From NCBI RefSeq assembly GCF_014839805.1, contig NC_051118.1, positions 2,046,001 through 2,110,000 of the forward strand: DNA of 64,000 bases. Direction: 5' to 3'. Numbering within the stretch: position 1 is the stretch's first letter; the number at the start of each line of letters is the position of its first letter. The notes beneath the pieces are model-generated. The model was not told the origin of the DNA. It saw nothing but the letters and a program-made list of their open reading frames with translations, and did not search any database. This DNA is from Manduca sexta. Its lineage: Eukaryota; Arthropoda; Insecta; Lepidoptera; Sphingidae. The translations under genes were made by a program, and so were the position numbers. Shown here piece after piece: positions 11,381-23,700 of the stretch.

Positions 11381-12357
11381 GATTCTATAAACACAGCGTT
11401 TAACAAAAGCGTTAAAAACATCATCAAAGCAGTATTTACAATATGAAACATCGGCCCAAACAACGTAGTGTAAACTCTAAAGATGATGTCATTGTGACAT
11501 AATTGGCTGGCTCACCTTCGAACGGCTAGCTTGGAAATGAGTTGCCAGGTTCAACATCGTGATTTCCTGAACATTTCTTGACTTTTCAACCGAAGGTTTT
11601 ACTTCAAGTCGGAGGCTGATATTCAAATTCATAAGGAGAAAAAGAAAATATATAAATACTCTTAAAAATTTAGTAGGCTATGATGTATAGAACTTAACTA
11701 AGTAACTTAACTTTAGTAAAATATCAAGATTGACAAAAAACATTGAATGGTTGTTTTGGGCTTGTGAAACTCATAAAGCCGCGGATGAATAATAATTGTA
11801 ATTATTATTCGGAAAAATAAAGTAATTAAATGACAGAATGAGACGCATAATTCTGTTTTTTTTAGATTTGCCGTCATCGTTAATGTGGTCTTCTGAAAAT
11901 ACCAAATATACTTAACTACATACAAGACAGTAAATACGTGAAACAAGATCACACGTCATAATCCCTCTTTTTTGAGGATTTATACGCATATGGCAACCTT
12001 ATACAAAACGCGTTGCGAATGATGCGCTGTTCGATTGACTTATATCTTTGTTGAATGGGAACTAATTTATTTCGGATTTTGTGTCGTTTTTTTTTTATCG
12101 GCGTGCGTGACACATGTTCAGCATTCCAATAGTATTGCGTATAGTATTTTTTTTATCAAGCGTAAGAATATTTTAGTTATAGCTATCTTAGATTTGAATA
12201 GAACTGCGTATTTTTTTCTCTGGAAGGTAATTCGGAACCCCGATTTATGTCCGCAATGTATATTTGTTGTACGACGGCTGTCATATTAATCCGATATTAT
12301 GCACTTAAGACGTATATTGTGGAAGACACCCTTCTCGGCATAGCCGTGATCAGATTA

Positions 12358-12410
12358 TGCATAGGTGTCCAGGAACAAGGAGCAGATCCTTGTGCCTGGA
12401 CACCTATGCA
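12358..12410. repeat. 23-bp near-perfect hairpin
   Basis: Arm 12358-12380 pairs with 12388-12410 with one mismatch, around the 7-nt loop AGCAGAT. The arm core is TGCATAGGTGTCCAGG. Half-repeats of TTATGCACCTATGCAC follow at once. It could be a precursor-like RNA hairpin, a MITE core or an inverted-repeat scar. Confidence 0.85.
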
Positions 12411-14149
12411 TTATGCACCTATGCACCTTTCTAAAATCATTAACAATACAAAACTGAAAAAAAATTAAGAACGATAAGGCAATCGCTAAATTATGTTATT
12501 CCGAATTAGAACTGCACTCTTGTATTCTCCTATGAAGGACATTGTAGCCAGTAATTACTGAGCATAATAAGAAGTAACGCAGTGCGGTGCCTTTGTCACG
12601 GCTTTCCAATTCAAAGTTCTGTAAAGTCTTGCTATTATTCAGGGTGTCGAGACGCTTATCAGCAAGCGAGCAGCTCGCTCGTCCCATTATTGCACAAAAA
12701 GTATAGATTATACTATTCATAAGTGTGAGGTCAAAAGCTGTTAGAATATAATGGTGGGGCAGTGGAATGTTTTTTTTATCACCTTTGTTCGTCGGCTGCA
12801 TCGCGCGCAATATACGGGTCAGAGCTCACGACGCGTTCTAATGTGGGTCGGCTGCGGAATGAAATTGGTTGCTGAAAGTAATCCATACTAATATAAATAG
12901 AGAATGACTGTTCGTGAACTGATTTTGTAGGAAAATGGTATGTAAAACTCCTAGACCTTTTGAAAGGATATATTAATTTTTATAAGCAATATTTCATGGG
13001 CGCAAATTCGTGAGTAAAACCTAGTGTGAACTAGTTAATTACAACTGTTATATTAAACGAGATTATTAAAGTATTTCTGCCAAATTTCATCGAAAACTTC
13101 AGCGGTTTCTGCGTTTCCAACAAATATCCAAATATCTTTACAATATTCGCATTTAAATACAAGTACGTAGTGTCATAGGTCTATTATATTAGGAATGAGG
13201 TAAGAAGTGAGACAAATGACGTCATCAATAACAGAACACCTAACTTTGCCGCACTGACCCACTTAACAAGCCTTGCGTTGCGTCGGCGCAGTAATTAGAT
13301 TCTCTTCATTAATTAATCAAAGCTTTAATATTTCCGGATGTTTATATTTTGATAAAATTATAGACAGATGGTGTTTGATCCGAAACTCAGCTAGAGATAA
13401 TTTATTTGTAGGATCCCAGAAAGAGGGAAGTGACGTCAGACAACAATAGAGACTCAGTACGAGCTAGTTTCTGTGAACTTTTCTATTTATCCTGCATAGG
13501 ATTTGAAAAACAGGGGAGTGTCGTCAGATAGCAGTCGAGTTGAAGAAACATAGTGAAATCGTTTCTTCAATTTAAATGAAAATGTGGTAATTGTGGACTT
13601 TTTGCAATCTATAACAGGAAATTTTCTAGTTTTACAAAATGTCGCTATCGCTTCATAAGTGCAGAATGCTAATAATATACAATAAAAATCTTTCAATATT
13701 CAGGCATTGTACCAGAAATAGAAATAGGCATCCTAAATTAGGCAACTACTATACCTAACTTTACTGTTTAAATTCCTATCGACCCCGTCGCGAATAGCGA
13801 GAGCTTCCACATAAACTTCCAAATCCATGGCGTCATGATTACCGTATCGAATGGCCTCCGAATTTTCACATAATGGAACCCAATCGAAAGTTTGGATGCG
13901 GTTGATTTATATACCCGCAGTACGCCACACCCCGCGCCCTATTTTAACCAAAAACCATGAAGTATAAGCATCGTGACGTCATTATTACAATACTATCTGT
14001 TGGGATAGTAGGCGATTTTAAAGCTTTGCCTTTGCTTGCTGATATATAATGGTAATAGGTTACCAGATGGTACACACATCACGCCTTCATACCCGAAGGG
14101 TTAGGCAGAGGTTCAACCAGTGCATCCACATTTAGGTATTTGTTGTTTC

Positions 14150-14270
14150 GTTCCATGATCTGATAGGGGGTTAGCCACAATTACGAGTAGGAATTCCAGA
14201 TTCCCGGCTGATACTGAGTAAAAAAAACCCAATACCGCGACCGGGTATTCGAACTCAGATTCATACCTTA
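14150..14270. repeat. tRNA-like dispersed repeat family H, copy 2
   Basis: Matches 3715-3880 through CCCGGCTGATACTGAGTAAA, AAACCCAATACC and GGGTATTCGAACTCAG. Confidence 0.5.
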
Positions 14271-16607
14271 CAGTAGGTCGTCAGATTTTGCTTTTGTTGG
14301 GTATAAAAACATATATTGATTCTTAAAGTAACATCCGAACTAGGTATATTTTAGAATAACTCGATAAACATGCTGTTCTCCTCACCCGCCTTGCTACCGA
14401 CAGCATTTCCATGACTAAGGGTGAAGATGCCTTAACAAAAATATAAGGTTCGTTCATATGTTTTCAAGTACCATTGTGTTATCACACATTATAACACCTT
14501 TAAAACAAACCACAAATGTAATAAGTATTAAATAATAAAATCTTGATCAAATTCCCTTCGTCACATACTTTCCAACCCCATAACAAAGGGTTAACCTAAC
14601 AAAATGAGTCACGAACTGAAATTACTAATTTGAATACAAACATACCAGTGTAAGCGATGTGGGCTAGGTTACTCACGTCTAGTCATTAATTTAAAACGAC
14701 ATTGTTTAATGTGTAAACAGTTCGTGTTATTAGCTTAGGGTTTATAGTATTTTTTATAGCTCAAGTCAAAATAATACTAGCGTAATTTTTAAACGGCCTG
14801 CGAGAACTTCACACGTAAATAAATTGCGCATAACTTAGGGCTGTCGATGATACACAGGCAAGCTATTATCTTGTCTCATCAAAAAGGAGATATTAAAGTC
14901 TAAATGTCTTCCAGTCTTCCCATATCCCTTTTTTCTTCCTTTAATCCAGTAATGCATCTATGACCTTTGAAATTGGTGATGTTATACGCTATAGAGATTT
15001 AACATCAGCTACAGAGAAGAAAATAATTTCCTAGTTGGTTGGAAGTATCTGAGCACGTTTCTAATCTATTCGGGCACGAGAAAGTGACCCTACTGGACCT
15101 GATGGTAAACAGAGCGACGTCTAAATAGAGTATTGACTGATGAGAAATGATTGTCGCTTGCCAGACGATACATTTATACCGGCCTGCTTGAAATCAGAAC
15201 TCGTTGGCACATAAGCAATAAGAATGAATAAGTTCCCTGTGTCAGAAACTTGCCCCTAAAAATAATTGAAGTATACATAATATATACACATACCTTATGA
15301 CAACTTCCATTTTTGTTCGAAGATATTGCGTCATCTCGTACTGCAAGCCCCAGTCTAGCAGATCGCATCTCGTGATCTTTATCAATGCTCCTCTATGGCG
15401 TTGGTCCATCCGCTAAGGCGGGCATATTGATTGCGGTAGTTTTGAGTTCTTTTCTTTTTGAGTCCTTGTATGTACTTCTATTAAATTGTTGCCTTAAGAA
15501 GACTATTTTTTAAAAAGTCACATTTTCGTCGTTCTGTTACTAATAAAACACATAACTTTTTAATGAGTGTTAGTTCGTGACCTAATTCAGTGCTAATCAC
15601 ATTTTAATTTCACAAACTACGGCTGCATATTTAAAACTGGCTATAATCCGATATCTAGCACACGTGGATTTCTCAGCACATTTATATTTACACTCGACGC
15701 TGCACCAGAGGATAATACAGCACTCGCATTGTTTGATATCCTTAATGATAAAAGATAAAGATAAAAAATGATATGACCACTGAAGATACAATATCAGTAC
15801 TTCGCTCGAAAATGGACGTGTTATAAGTTGTGAAAAAAAAATACATCCAAGTGTAAATAGTTTTTGAATACAACCAATTTGAATTCTGTGTTGAAATCAG
15901 TGTTCCAAATTTAAATAAGTGAAGAAAAAAATGCGACGCTGCTAGTTCGAAATTTAAAAAACGAACCTAATTAGTTGAATCAGCGATTACAGAATGGGGA
16001 ATTGGTGTTAATATTTGAGCGATTAGATGTATTTAATATTACATTAAAAAAACATTTAGTATTAAATTTAATAGTGGGCGGACGGGTTTGATTAAGAAGT
16101 TATTTAATTGTGATGTAATATGAAATTGAAAAATCCTCTAAACATATTTAGCATAGGTACGTATTTTTATTGGTGTATTTTTTTTTCAAGTACAGCGTGC
16201 CGGCGCAGTAAGCGCGTATTAACGTATTAAGGTCTTGGCTGGACCTTACTTTAATCTTCACGAAACCATTGTGTTTATTTATGAATATCTGTTGCTTTAA
16301 GTTATTGATATGCGAGATTTGCATGTTCATACTTACTGTGTAATATATTTACGTACTGCTAACCCGTGAATGTCACGATGAATCAGTGGAAATTAGGGAA
16401 CACCACAGAAATCAAGTTTCTTTTTATTGTAATTTTTTTATTCTTAATAATTTATGAGACTGAGCCCTTTTATCTGCAGGCTCATAGCTAATACATATTG
16501 TATTATACATAATATTCTTAGCTTCTAAGAAGTCTATTTGCATGTTATTTTTTTTCTACAGATTTTTTATTGTGTCATGTGTGATAAGAGTCGCTGTAGT
16601 GTTGTGT

Positions 16608-16660
16608 TTATGTATGTGTGCGTGCGTGCGTGCTTGCGTGTGTGTGTGTGTGTGTGTGGT
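16608..16660 (+). repeat. (GT)n-type microsatellite
   Basis: Run of TGTGTGCGTGCGTGCG followed by about nine GT units. Confidence 0.95.
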
Positions 16661-17689
16661 CAGCAAAGTGTATGCCCTCGATTTTGATACAATAGCTGAA
16701 TATAATAAAGTAATCTCTTCTAAAATATTCATAGCGTAAGGAACCCAGGTCCGGAATAGTAACAGTGTCCCGTAGAGACTAGCTGAATAAGAAATCCGGA
16801 AGTCCAAATATCAAACATTCCGTAAATGCGGTGACATAACATATATTATGCCGATATTCTATTTGGACGTAACGCCAGATTCTACTGGTTTTATGCGTGT
16901 TATGGGCTTAGCTAAGAAAACCACTGCACATCAGGAAACCCGTCAGCTCGATTACCGGCTCATACTTATTAACATTTAAAATAAACATCTATTTTAAAAA
17001 CACAATACAAACTTGGACCCTACCTATCTCGTAATTCAACATTCTGGGTGTTAATACTGTTTGTAATCGTGGTACTTGCCATCAGACGAGCAACTGTCTC
17101 GCTTTTTATTCCATTTACTCGTTCAAGTCATACTTCGATGACATCAGATCTAACACGCAGTTGAATACAAATTTCTCGTACATACCGTCACGCGTGTGTT
17201 ATCAAAGGGTACGCACGTTACGCAAACGGTATTTCCGTCCTGTGATGTGATGGGGAGGGCGCCTACTACACATCCGATCCCAGGGGAATTATTTGTCAAT
17301 TTTGCCATGGGACCCATCACACATAAAGATTCTTTTGGAGTGGTGGGTGTTAACGGACGATAAAGACTTAACATAAATAAATAAAAAAGCCTTATTACTA
17401 GTGTTATTTGGTTAAACTTAAATTAATTGTTAGTTTTGTTAGATGTTTCATTAATGCAAGAACCCCTTTATTGTATAAAGGCCTCTTGTAAAAACTACAC
17501 TTATCACTTAACATAGGTAATATTTCTTCAATAAAAGAGCGTTATAAAATAGCGTTGTTTGTGATTTCTCAATTTGTTGAGGAATGGTCTGTCCCTAATT
17601 TATCCCCAAGATTTTTTAACTCTAGCCACAACAGCATGGAAAGTGTTTGTTTTATTTGAATTAATGAATTTGTACTTATTGCATTGCAG

Positions 17690-17791
17690 GTGATTTAAGA
17701 TGGTTGCTGGTAGATGCGTGTAGCGGCAAGGAGATGAATCAGGGCGGTGTGAAGCATGCCCCCGCCGACCAACCGCGTCTCGACAACAAAC
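17690..17791 (+). CDS. OSBPL6: ORP exon 1 (start codon 17734)
   Basis: Acceptor TTGCATTGCAG, so a non-coding exon lies upstream. The chosen ATG at 17734 reads [19 protein letters not shown] and leaves one base (C) before donor GTGAGT, which matches exon 2. Two upstream ATGs in the exon are closed: 17700-17723 (7 codons) and 17714-17737, whose TGA overlaps the main ATG as ATGA. Confidence 0.85.
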
Positions 17792-20700
17792 GTGAGTGCA
17801 TCATCAACGGCAATACCGATTCTCATGTTAAGCAACATTTTGTAAATGATTTTTATAACATAAAAAGCCTGTAATCCCAAAGTTCAAATGACTATCTTGT
17901 CTCGATGACGTTTTTGCTTTAAGGAATATTATTAGGGTCATTGTAATTAAAATATGTTGATAGTATAACTAAAATACATTCACAAGAACACGCATACGAT
18001 CCTCAAGGAATAGATAAATGGTCTAAACTTCCCTAAGAACTCTGGCAATGCTCTGAAAAATAGTCTGTTTCTCAGTGCTTTCGCCATTAAACTTCGCAGG
18101 CTATGCGTTCTGCGTGGACAAGGGATAGAACTTGCTGTGACAAAAGACTGATCCTGGAAACTAATATACTATACCAGTCGTTTTGCGACACCACATATTA
18201 GATTATTGGGAAGAGGTAGAAGAAGAAAATTTATAACTAAATGCTGGATGACGTTAAATAGTCGAGTTATTAGTTGAAGATTCGACCTAGCGGTCATGCA
18301 AATACTAATCCGTGGTAAGGATATTGAGCACTGCATAACCGAAAGTACAACTGGGAACAATTCTTCTCTGACTAAAGCAAAGGCTCCCAAACTATTTGTA
18401 GACACTTTTCAAAATTTGGCTGGTTCTGGTGGACATCATTTTAGGTGTCGTAGAGAAAGTGTATTACAAATAGCAACCAACCATCGCAGGGGGTTTGGGG
18501 TCACCATGCCTCTTCCGACCGCTATATTACCACATTTATTGGTGAAGTCAAGCAAAAATTGTAGTGCTTTACTATCAAACCAGATAAATTTTCGTGGACC
18601 CCTATATTTCGGTGATGCTACCGTAGACCCCCGTCAAGTCTCCCGCGGACCCCTGGTGGTCCACCTGGACCACTTTGGGAATCAATCCTATAGAGATACC
18701 CGTAAATAGAATTATATTTAAAAAAATAGGGACGAAGTACTATGTTCTTCTAGTCCATTCAATATTATCCAATAGTAGGTATGACATAGACGTAAAGTCA
18801 CTATGACTCATGTAATATTTCAATGTCAAATTATCTTTTTGAATTGATAACGATTATTTCTGATTACGGGTGAGAGATTAGGTTTATTATCCCGCGTATA
18901 CATTGGTATCAGACTTCCGTACATGTGACCATATCCAACCGCGATTATGTTAATCGGGCAGTTGTTAATTGAAATTAATCATTGTCTTTCATGGAAAATA
19001 GGTAAAATGAAACCACATACTTATCTACTCGGAAATAACACTTTACAATAAGTTACTTGAGCAGTAAATGTAAATGAAGAAAGTGTAACTTTCGAACAAA
19101 ATAAATATTAGTAAAAAGTAATTTTTAATTTCACGCGCCTTAATGCCACTATTACTACTCTAAGAGAATTCGTCGCAGCGGCAACATCATAGTTTCAGTC
19201 AGAAATACACTCACACACACGAAGTATTTGCAGTAAACTACAAAATGATAAAAAAGAACATAAAACTAAAACCAGGATTTTTGTTGGAAATATTTATTAT
19301 TAATGGATGATTTTTGGCACAATGTCAGCAAAAGTGAAGTTGAGTAAGTGGTTTCGTTTAGTTACGCAATGTCAAAATGATCCTGTATAAGTACTAAGCG
19401 GCGATAGCCTAGTTGGGTGTGGAACGGACTGCCAAGACGAATGCCGCAGGTTCAAATCCCAAGGGCACACACCTCTGACTTTTCTAAAATCATGTGTGTA
19501 TTCTTTGTGAATTTATCGTTCGCTTTAACGGTGAAGAAAAACATCGTGAGGAAACCTGCACATCTGAGAAGTTTTCTATAGGAATTTCGAAGGTGTGTGA
19601 AGTCTACCAATCCGCACTAGGCCAGCGTGATGGACTAATGCCTAATCCCTCTCAGTAGTAGATGAGGTCCGTGCTCAGCAGTGAGACAGTATATAATACA
19701 GGGCTGATATTATTATTATTATTATATAAGTATTGCGGGTTAGGCAGAACCTTGGCTGGGTCCAGTGGTGAAGGGTCCATATAACCCGATTCCTGCCGAC
19801 TTCCCTTTGTGTAGAATCTAATTATCATTAAAACGATTTGGAGACCGCATTTATGTATATTTATGTATATATGTTGCCTCAGCTTCCATTTCGAAAAAAA
19901 ATCACCTTTCGGCCACTGATCGGGTCCCTGACTTAACTAATGTTCTTGGGAGACAATAATCTCATAATAATAATCAATCACCTCCTTAGGCCATTACATT
20001 TTTCCTTGATCCTCTAATTTATGTCGCTTGAGTTGTAAAAGACACCGTGGGTCTTTCCCACTGCCGGGAAACCCCCTAGTTTATTTTTTCCATTAACAAT
20101 ACCTAACTATTATATTGCAATAAAAGTCAAATGGTTTAAAGCACGTTGTAGCGAATGTAACTACTGGACATAATAAAACTTAACATCACATTCTGAGGAT
20201 GGCGAGCGTAGTGGAATACGGAACAATAATTTGTAATTAAAGGTATTGGATGGTGCTTCTAATGTTTATGGGCGGTCGTATCACTTACTATCAGGCGAAC
20301 GGCAACATCGTCTCAAGAACAAATAAAAAAAAATGTATTGAAAACTCTTAAGCCGATCGTCGCTAGCTAAACTAAGTTAGTTTAGCTCGCATAGATGAGC
20401 CACTTTTTTATACATGTGGTATAGTTTGCGGTGGACGCATATTTATAAAAAAAACTCTCTCAACTATGCGAGCTAAGCTAAACTAACTTAGTTTAGTTGG
20501 CGGTGGACGACTGGCTTTAAGCTTCTCCCTTAGCCGTTACTTTTAAGCATAGTTGTTTCAGACGTGTAAATTTTACCCGCGCACCGCCTTCCCAATTCTC
20601 CAGTCTAATTACTGCCGAGTATACTAATTCAATACAGGGGGCGGAAGGGAGGCCTCCCTTACTCGTTAATGACAACAAAAAAAGGCAATCAAACGACCAC

Positions 20701-23700
20701 CGCGAATGGTTTATGCACCACGACCACGTCGCATTGCAGTTTGATGTTCGGTTTACGTTCAGTGAAGTTCGGTTCTTGCACGCGAAATAATTCGGTTTTA
20801 ACTGTAAGATTAGCGGGCTCACGTGAGATACGAGTGTTTTTGAGTTCAATGATACAAATTATGATCTTCAGCAGTCTACGAAAAGAATTTCTAAACATAT
20901 CTTTGTTAATTAATTGCTAATGTTTTTAGTAATTCGTGAGTCAATACTTAAGCCGTTTAAGAAGTACATTTTTCAGTGAATAAAGGGCATGGTATGCTTT
21001 AGGCAACACGTTGTTTCTGTCTTCAAAACCTTCACTTGATTTCTTATTTCTTAACTTGTTAATTATCATACTTATACTATAACAGTATAAAGGCTCTAAA
21101 AGACTTTTTATGTTAAATATTACGATTTAGGGTTATTTTATCCGTACATTTATTTTAATAATTCATAGTAATTACTGAGAAATTCAAAGCGAAACAGATT
21201 GAATACATAACTGAACTTTTAATGAAATTAAAAAGGTGTATTTAAATGAAATTCAATGAAAAGGTGCGGTTAGTTTTTATGGTCACGTGTTTTGAACTGT
21301 TTTCCTTTGAATAAACCGCATTGAAGACTGTATTTATGAAAGTTGCCTTACGACGAATATATGGTAAGTATTCAGCATTAATTTGAGCCGTGGGCCGACG
21401 ACCTAAGTACGTATCGATTGCGCGTTCGACATCTGTATGACCCAATATCGTTACGTATCGGTAGGGTAACGAGATTTAGGCTAATAGTCGAGTCTGGAGT
21501 GATCTAAAATATCAGATTTGAGCAGTGTACGTGTGTTGGATAGGCTGTTTAATTTGGCGTTGTAGACAGGCAAGGGTATACAGCTCTACTTCCTAAAATT
21601 GTGTGCTAAAAAAGCCTTAGGGATGAATGAACTTTATTATTACATTTTTTAACCTCGTTTCCTCTGGTACTCGTTATTAGTATTGCTTGGTTTAACAATG
21701 ATGGCAAACATCAATAAAAACGGTATACACAATATATATTTTGCTGGTGATAGGATATATTTTATATCCGCAAGGACCACCGTACACAAGTTGTTAAAAC
21801 TCGCCATAGTGGCCCTCGTAAGTGTCGCGTTTCGGGATCATCCTGTGTATATCTGACTGTCGAGGGGGGTAATCATCTCTTGTCAGTCGACACTATTGGA
21901 CCCCCTCCACTTACAATCAAGCGCAATGGGGCCATTTTCTGAGATTCTTAAAGGTGCTTAATGGTCGTGGAGTGACCTATAACATAAGTAGACCTAGCAT
22001 GGAGAGTAGAGTAAAGAAAGAGAGAAGGAGACCTGGGGTAGAGTAAATTGACCCAAAATTGACGGTATGATCCATGATTTCATTTGAGTTGATAAACGTC
22101 GGGCCCATATTATCTAATAATAATTGGGGTTGAAATCCGACCGTAGAATTTAAGTTATTTTTTAGTTTTACTTCTAACAAACATACAAACATTCTCACAA
22201 ACTATCGCATTTGTTAAATTAGTAACAAGTAACATACATAAAAATAAAATACTTGTTATTGAAACATAGTTCATCGCCTCCTGTTGTATAAGAATTCAAA
22301 TGCTTTGCATAACGAAGGGTGTATGTACACAAATAAAAAACACGTGCTGATATGTTTAATCAGCTTTATCGAAGTGATTCACGTGTACACCCGAAATGTG
22401 ACAAGTGATAACGTTGGCAATTGTTTGATTGTATTATTATTTTATATATCCTAGTTAATATGGCTGGGGTATAATGGTTAATTTAAATAACATTATATGG
22501 GTTTGTTTTTTTAATGTAAATTTAGAACGTAAAGTCGTAGGTCCTTCGCGTGATTTCACTCCGGTCATTTCGCATTGCCGTCTCACCGGACTAAGAGTGA
22601 AGGAACAGAGAGTGCTTGTGTATCGCACACATTTCTACATTATAATATTTCCTGCGTACCTGGCTGATTTTTGAGATTGGCCGCCGTGGTCGAAATTCGG
22701 CTAGGAGGGTAATAGACTTATTAGTAAGATACATCAATCACGTTCGTTTTTCTGTTTTCTATTAGCATTAACAATTTAGAGAGGCATCTCGGGTGGGGCT
22801 CGAGACGTTTAACCGAAAGTTTTTTGAGTTTCGGAGTAACGCAGTGTACTCCCCAACATGCTTTGTTATTGTAAGTTTAGAATGGAAATCTTACAGTTTA
22901 TGCAGCAGCATACACGTTTCGTTTATCTATAGCCTAGTTGAGTGTAGAACGGACTGCCGAGACGAAAGTCCACAGGTTCAAATCCCAAGGGCACACACCT
23001 CTTTCTTTTCTAAATTATGTGTGAATTCTTTGTGAATTATCGCTTGCTTATCGGTGAGTAAAACATCGTGAGGAAACCTGCATACCTAAGAAGTTCTCTA
23101 AAGAATTTTGAGGATGTGTGAAGTCTACCAATCCGCACTATACCAGCGTAGTAGACTAAGGACTGATCAATCTCAGTAGTAGAGGAGGCCCCGTGCCCAG
23201 TAGTGGGACAGTATATAATACAGGGCTGTTATTATAGTATATACACATCTCGTTAATTTATATATGTATTTAAAGTTCAAAGGCTAAACACTTAGGTAAT
23301 ACTGTTAATTTGTTCGTAATGAAATCACGGCAACGTGGGCCGGAGCGCGATTCATCGTGATTGCGTGTTTAATTAGATTAATTTGATCAATCAGACCACT
23401 TAACCTTCAATTAACTATTTCTTATGAATTTAATGTTAGCAGTAGGTAGAGTTAATACTTAGCGTGCCGTCGCTTAATGGATTTAAGGGCTGTTTCATAA
23501 TGTTCTAGTACAGCGTTTCTCAAAACATCGGTCGCAAACTGGTGTGTAGCTAAGGAATAATAGGTGGGCCTGAAAAATAGAATGAATGATAACTGATGAA
23601 CGAGATTTTTTTTATTGCTGTTAATGACGAGACGAGCTTGCCGTTCGCCTAATGGTAAGTGATACCACCGTACATAAACAGTAGAAACACCATCCAACAC

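Larger units (their letters stand above)
10951..17689. other. Intergenic or 5' region of the ORP gene, no supported coding exon
   Basis: AT-rich and repeat-bearing. Besides the listed repeats there is a family A fragment at 15130-15195 and a dinucleotide tract at 16600-16660. The promoter and any 5'UTR exons of the ORP gene probably lie here, since the first coding exon starts with a splice acceptor, but I could not place them. Open frames in this stretch are short and featureless. Confidence 0.55.

Noticed and set aside
18296..18709. 137-codon open frame in ORP intron 1
   Set aside because: No recognisable motif, no splice context that fits the ORP phases, and an overlapping minus-strand frame of similar quality.
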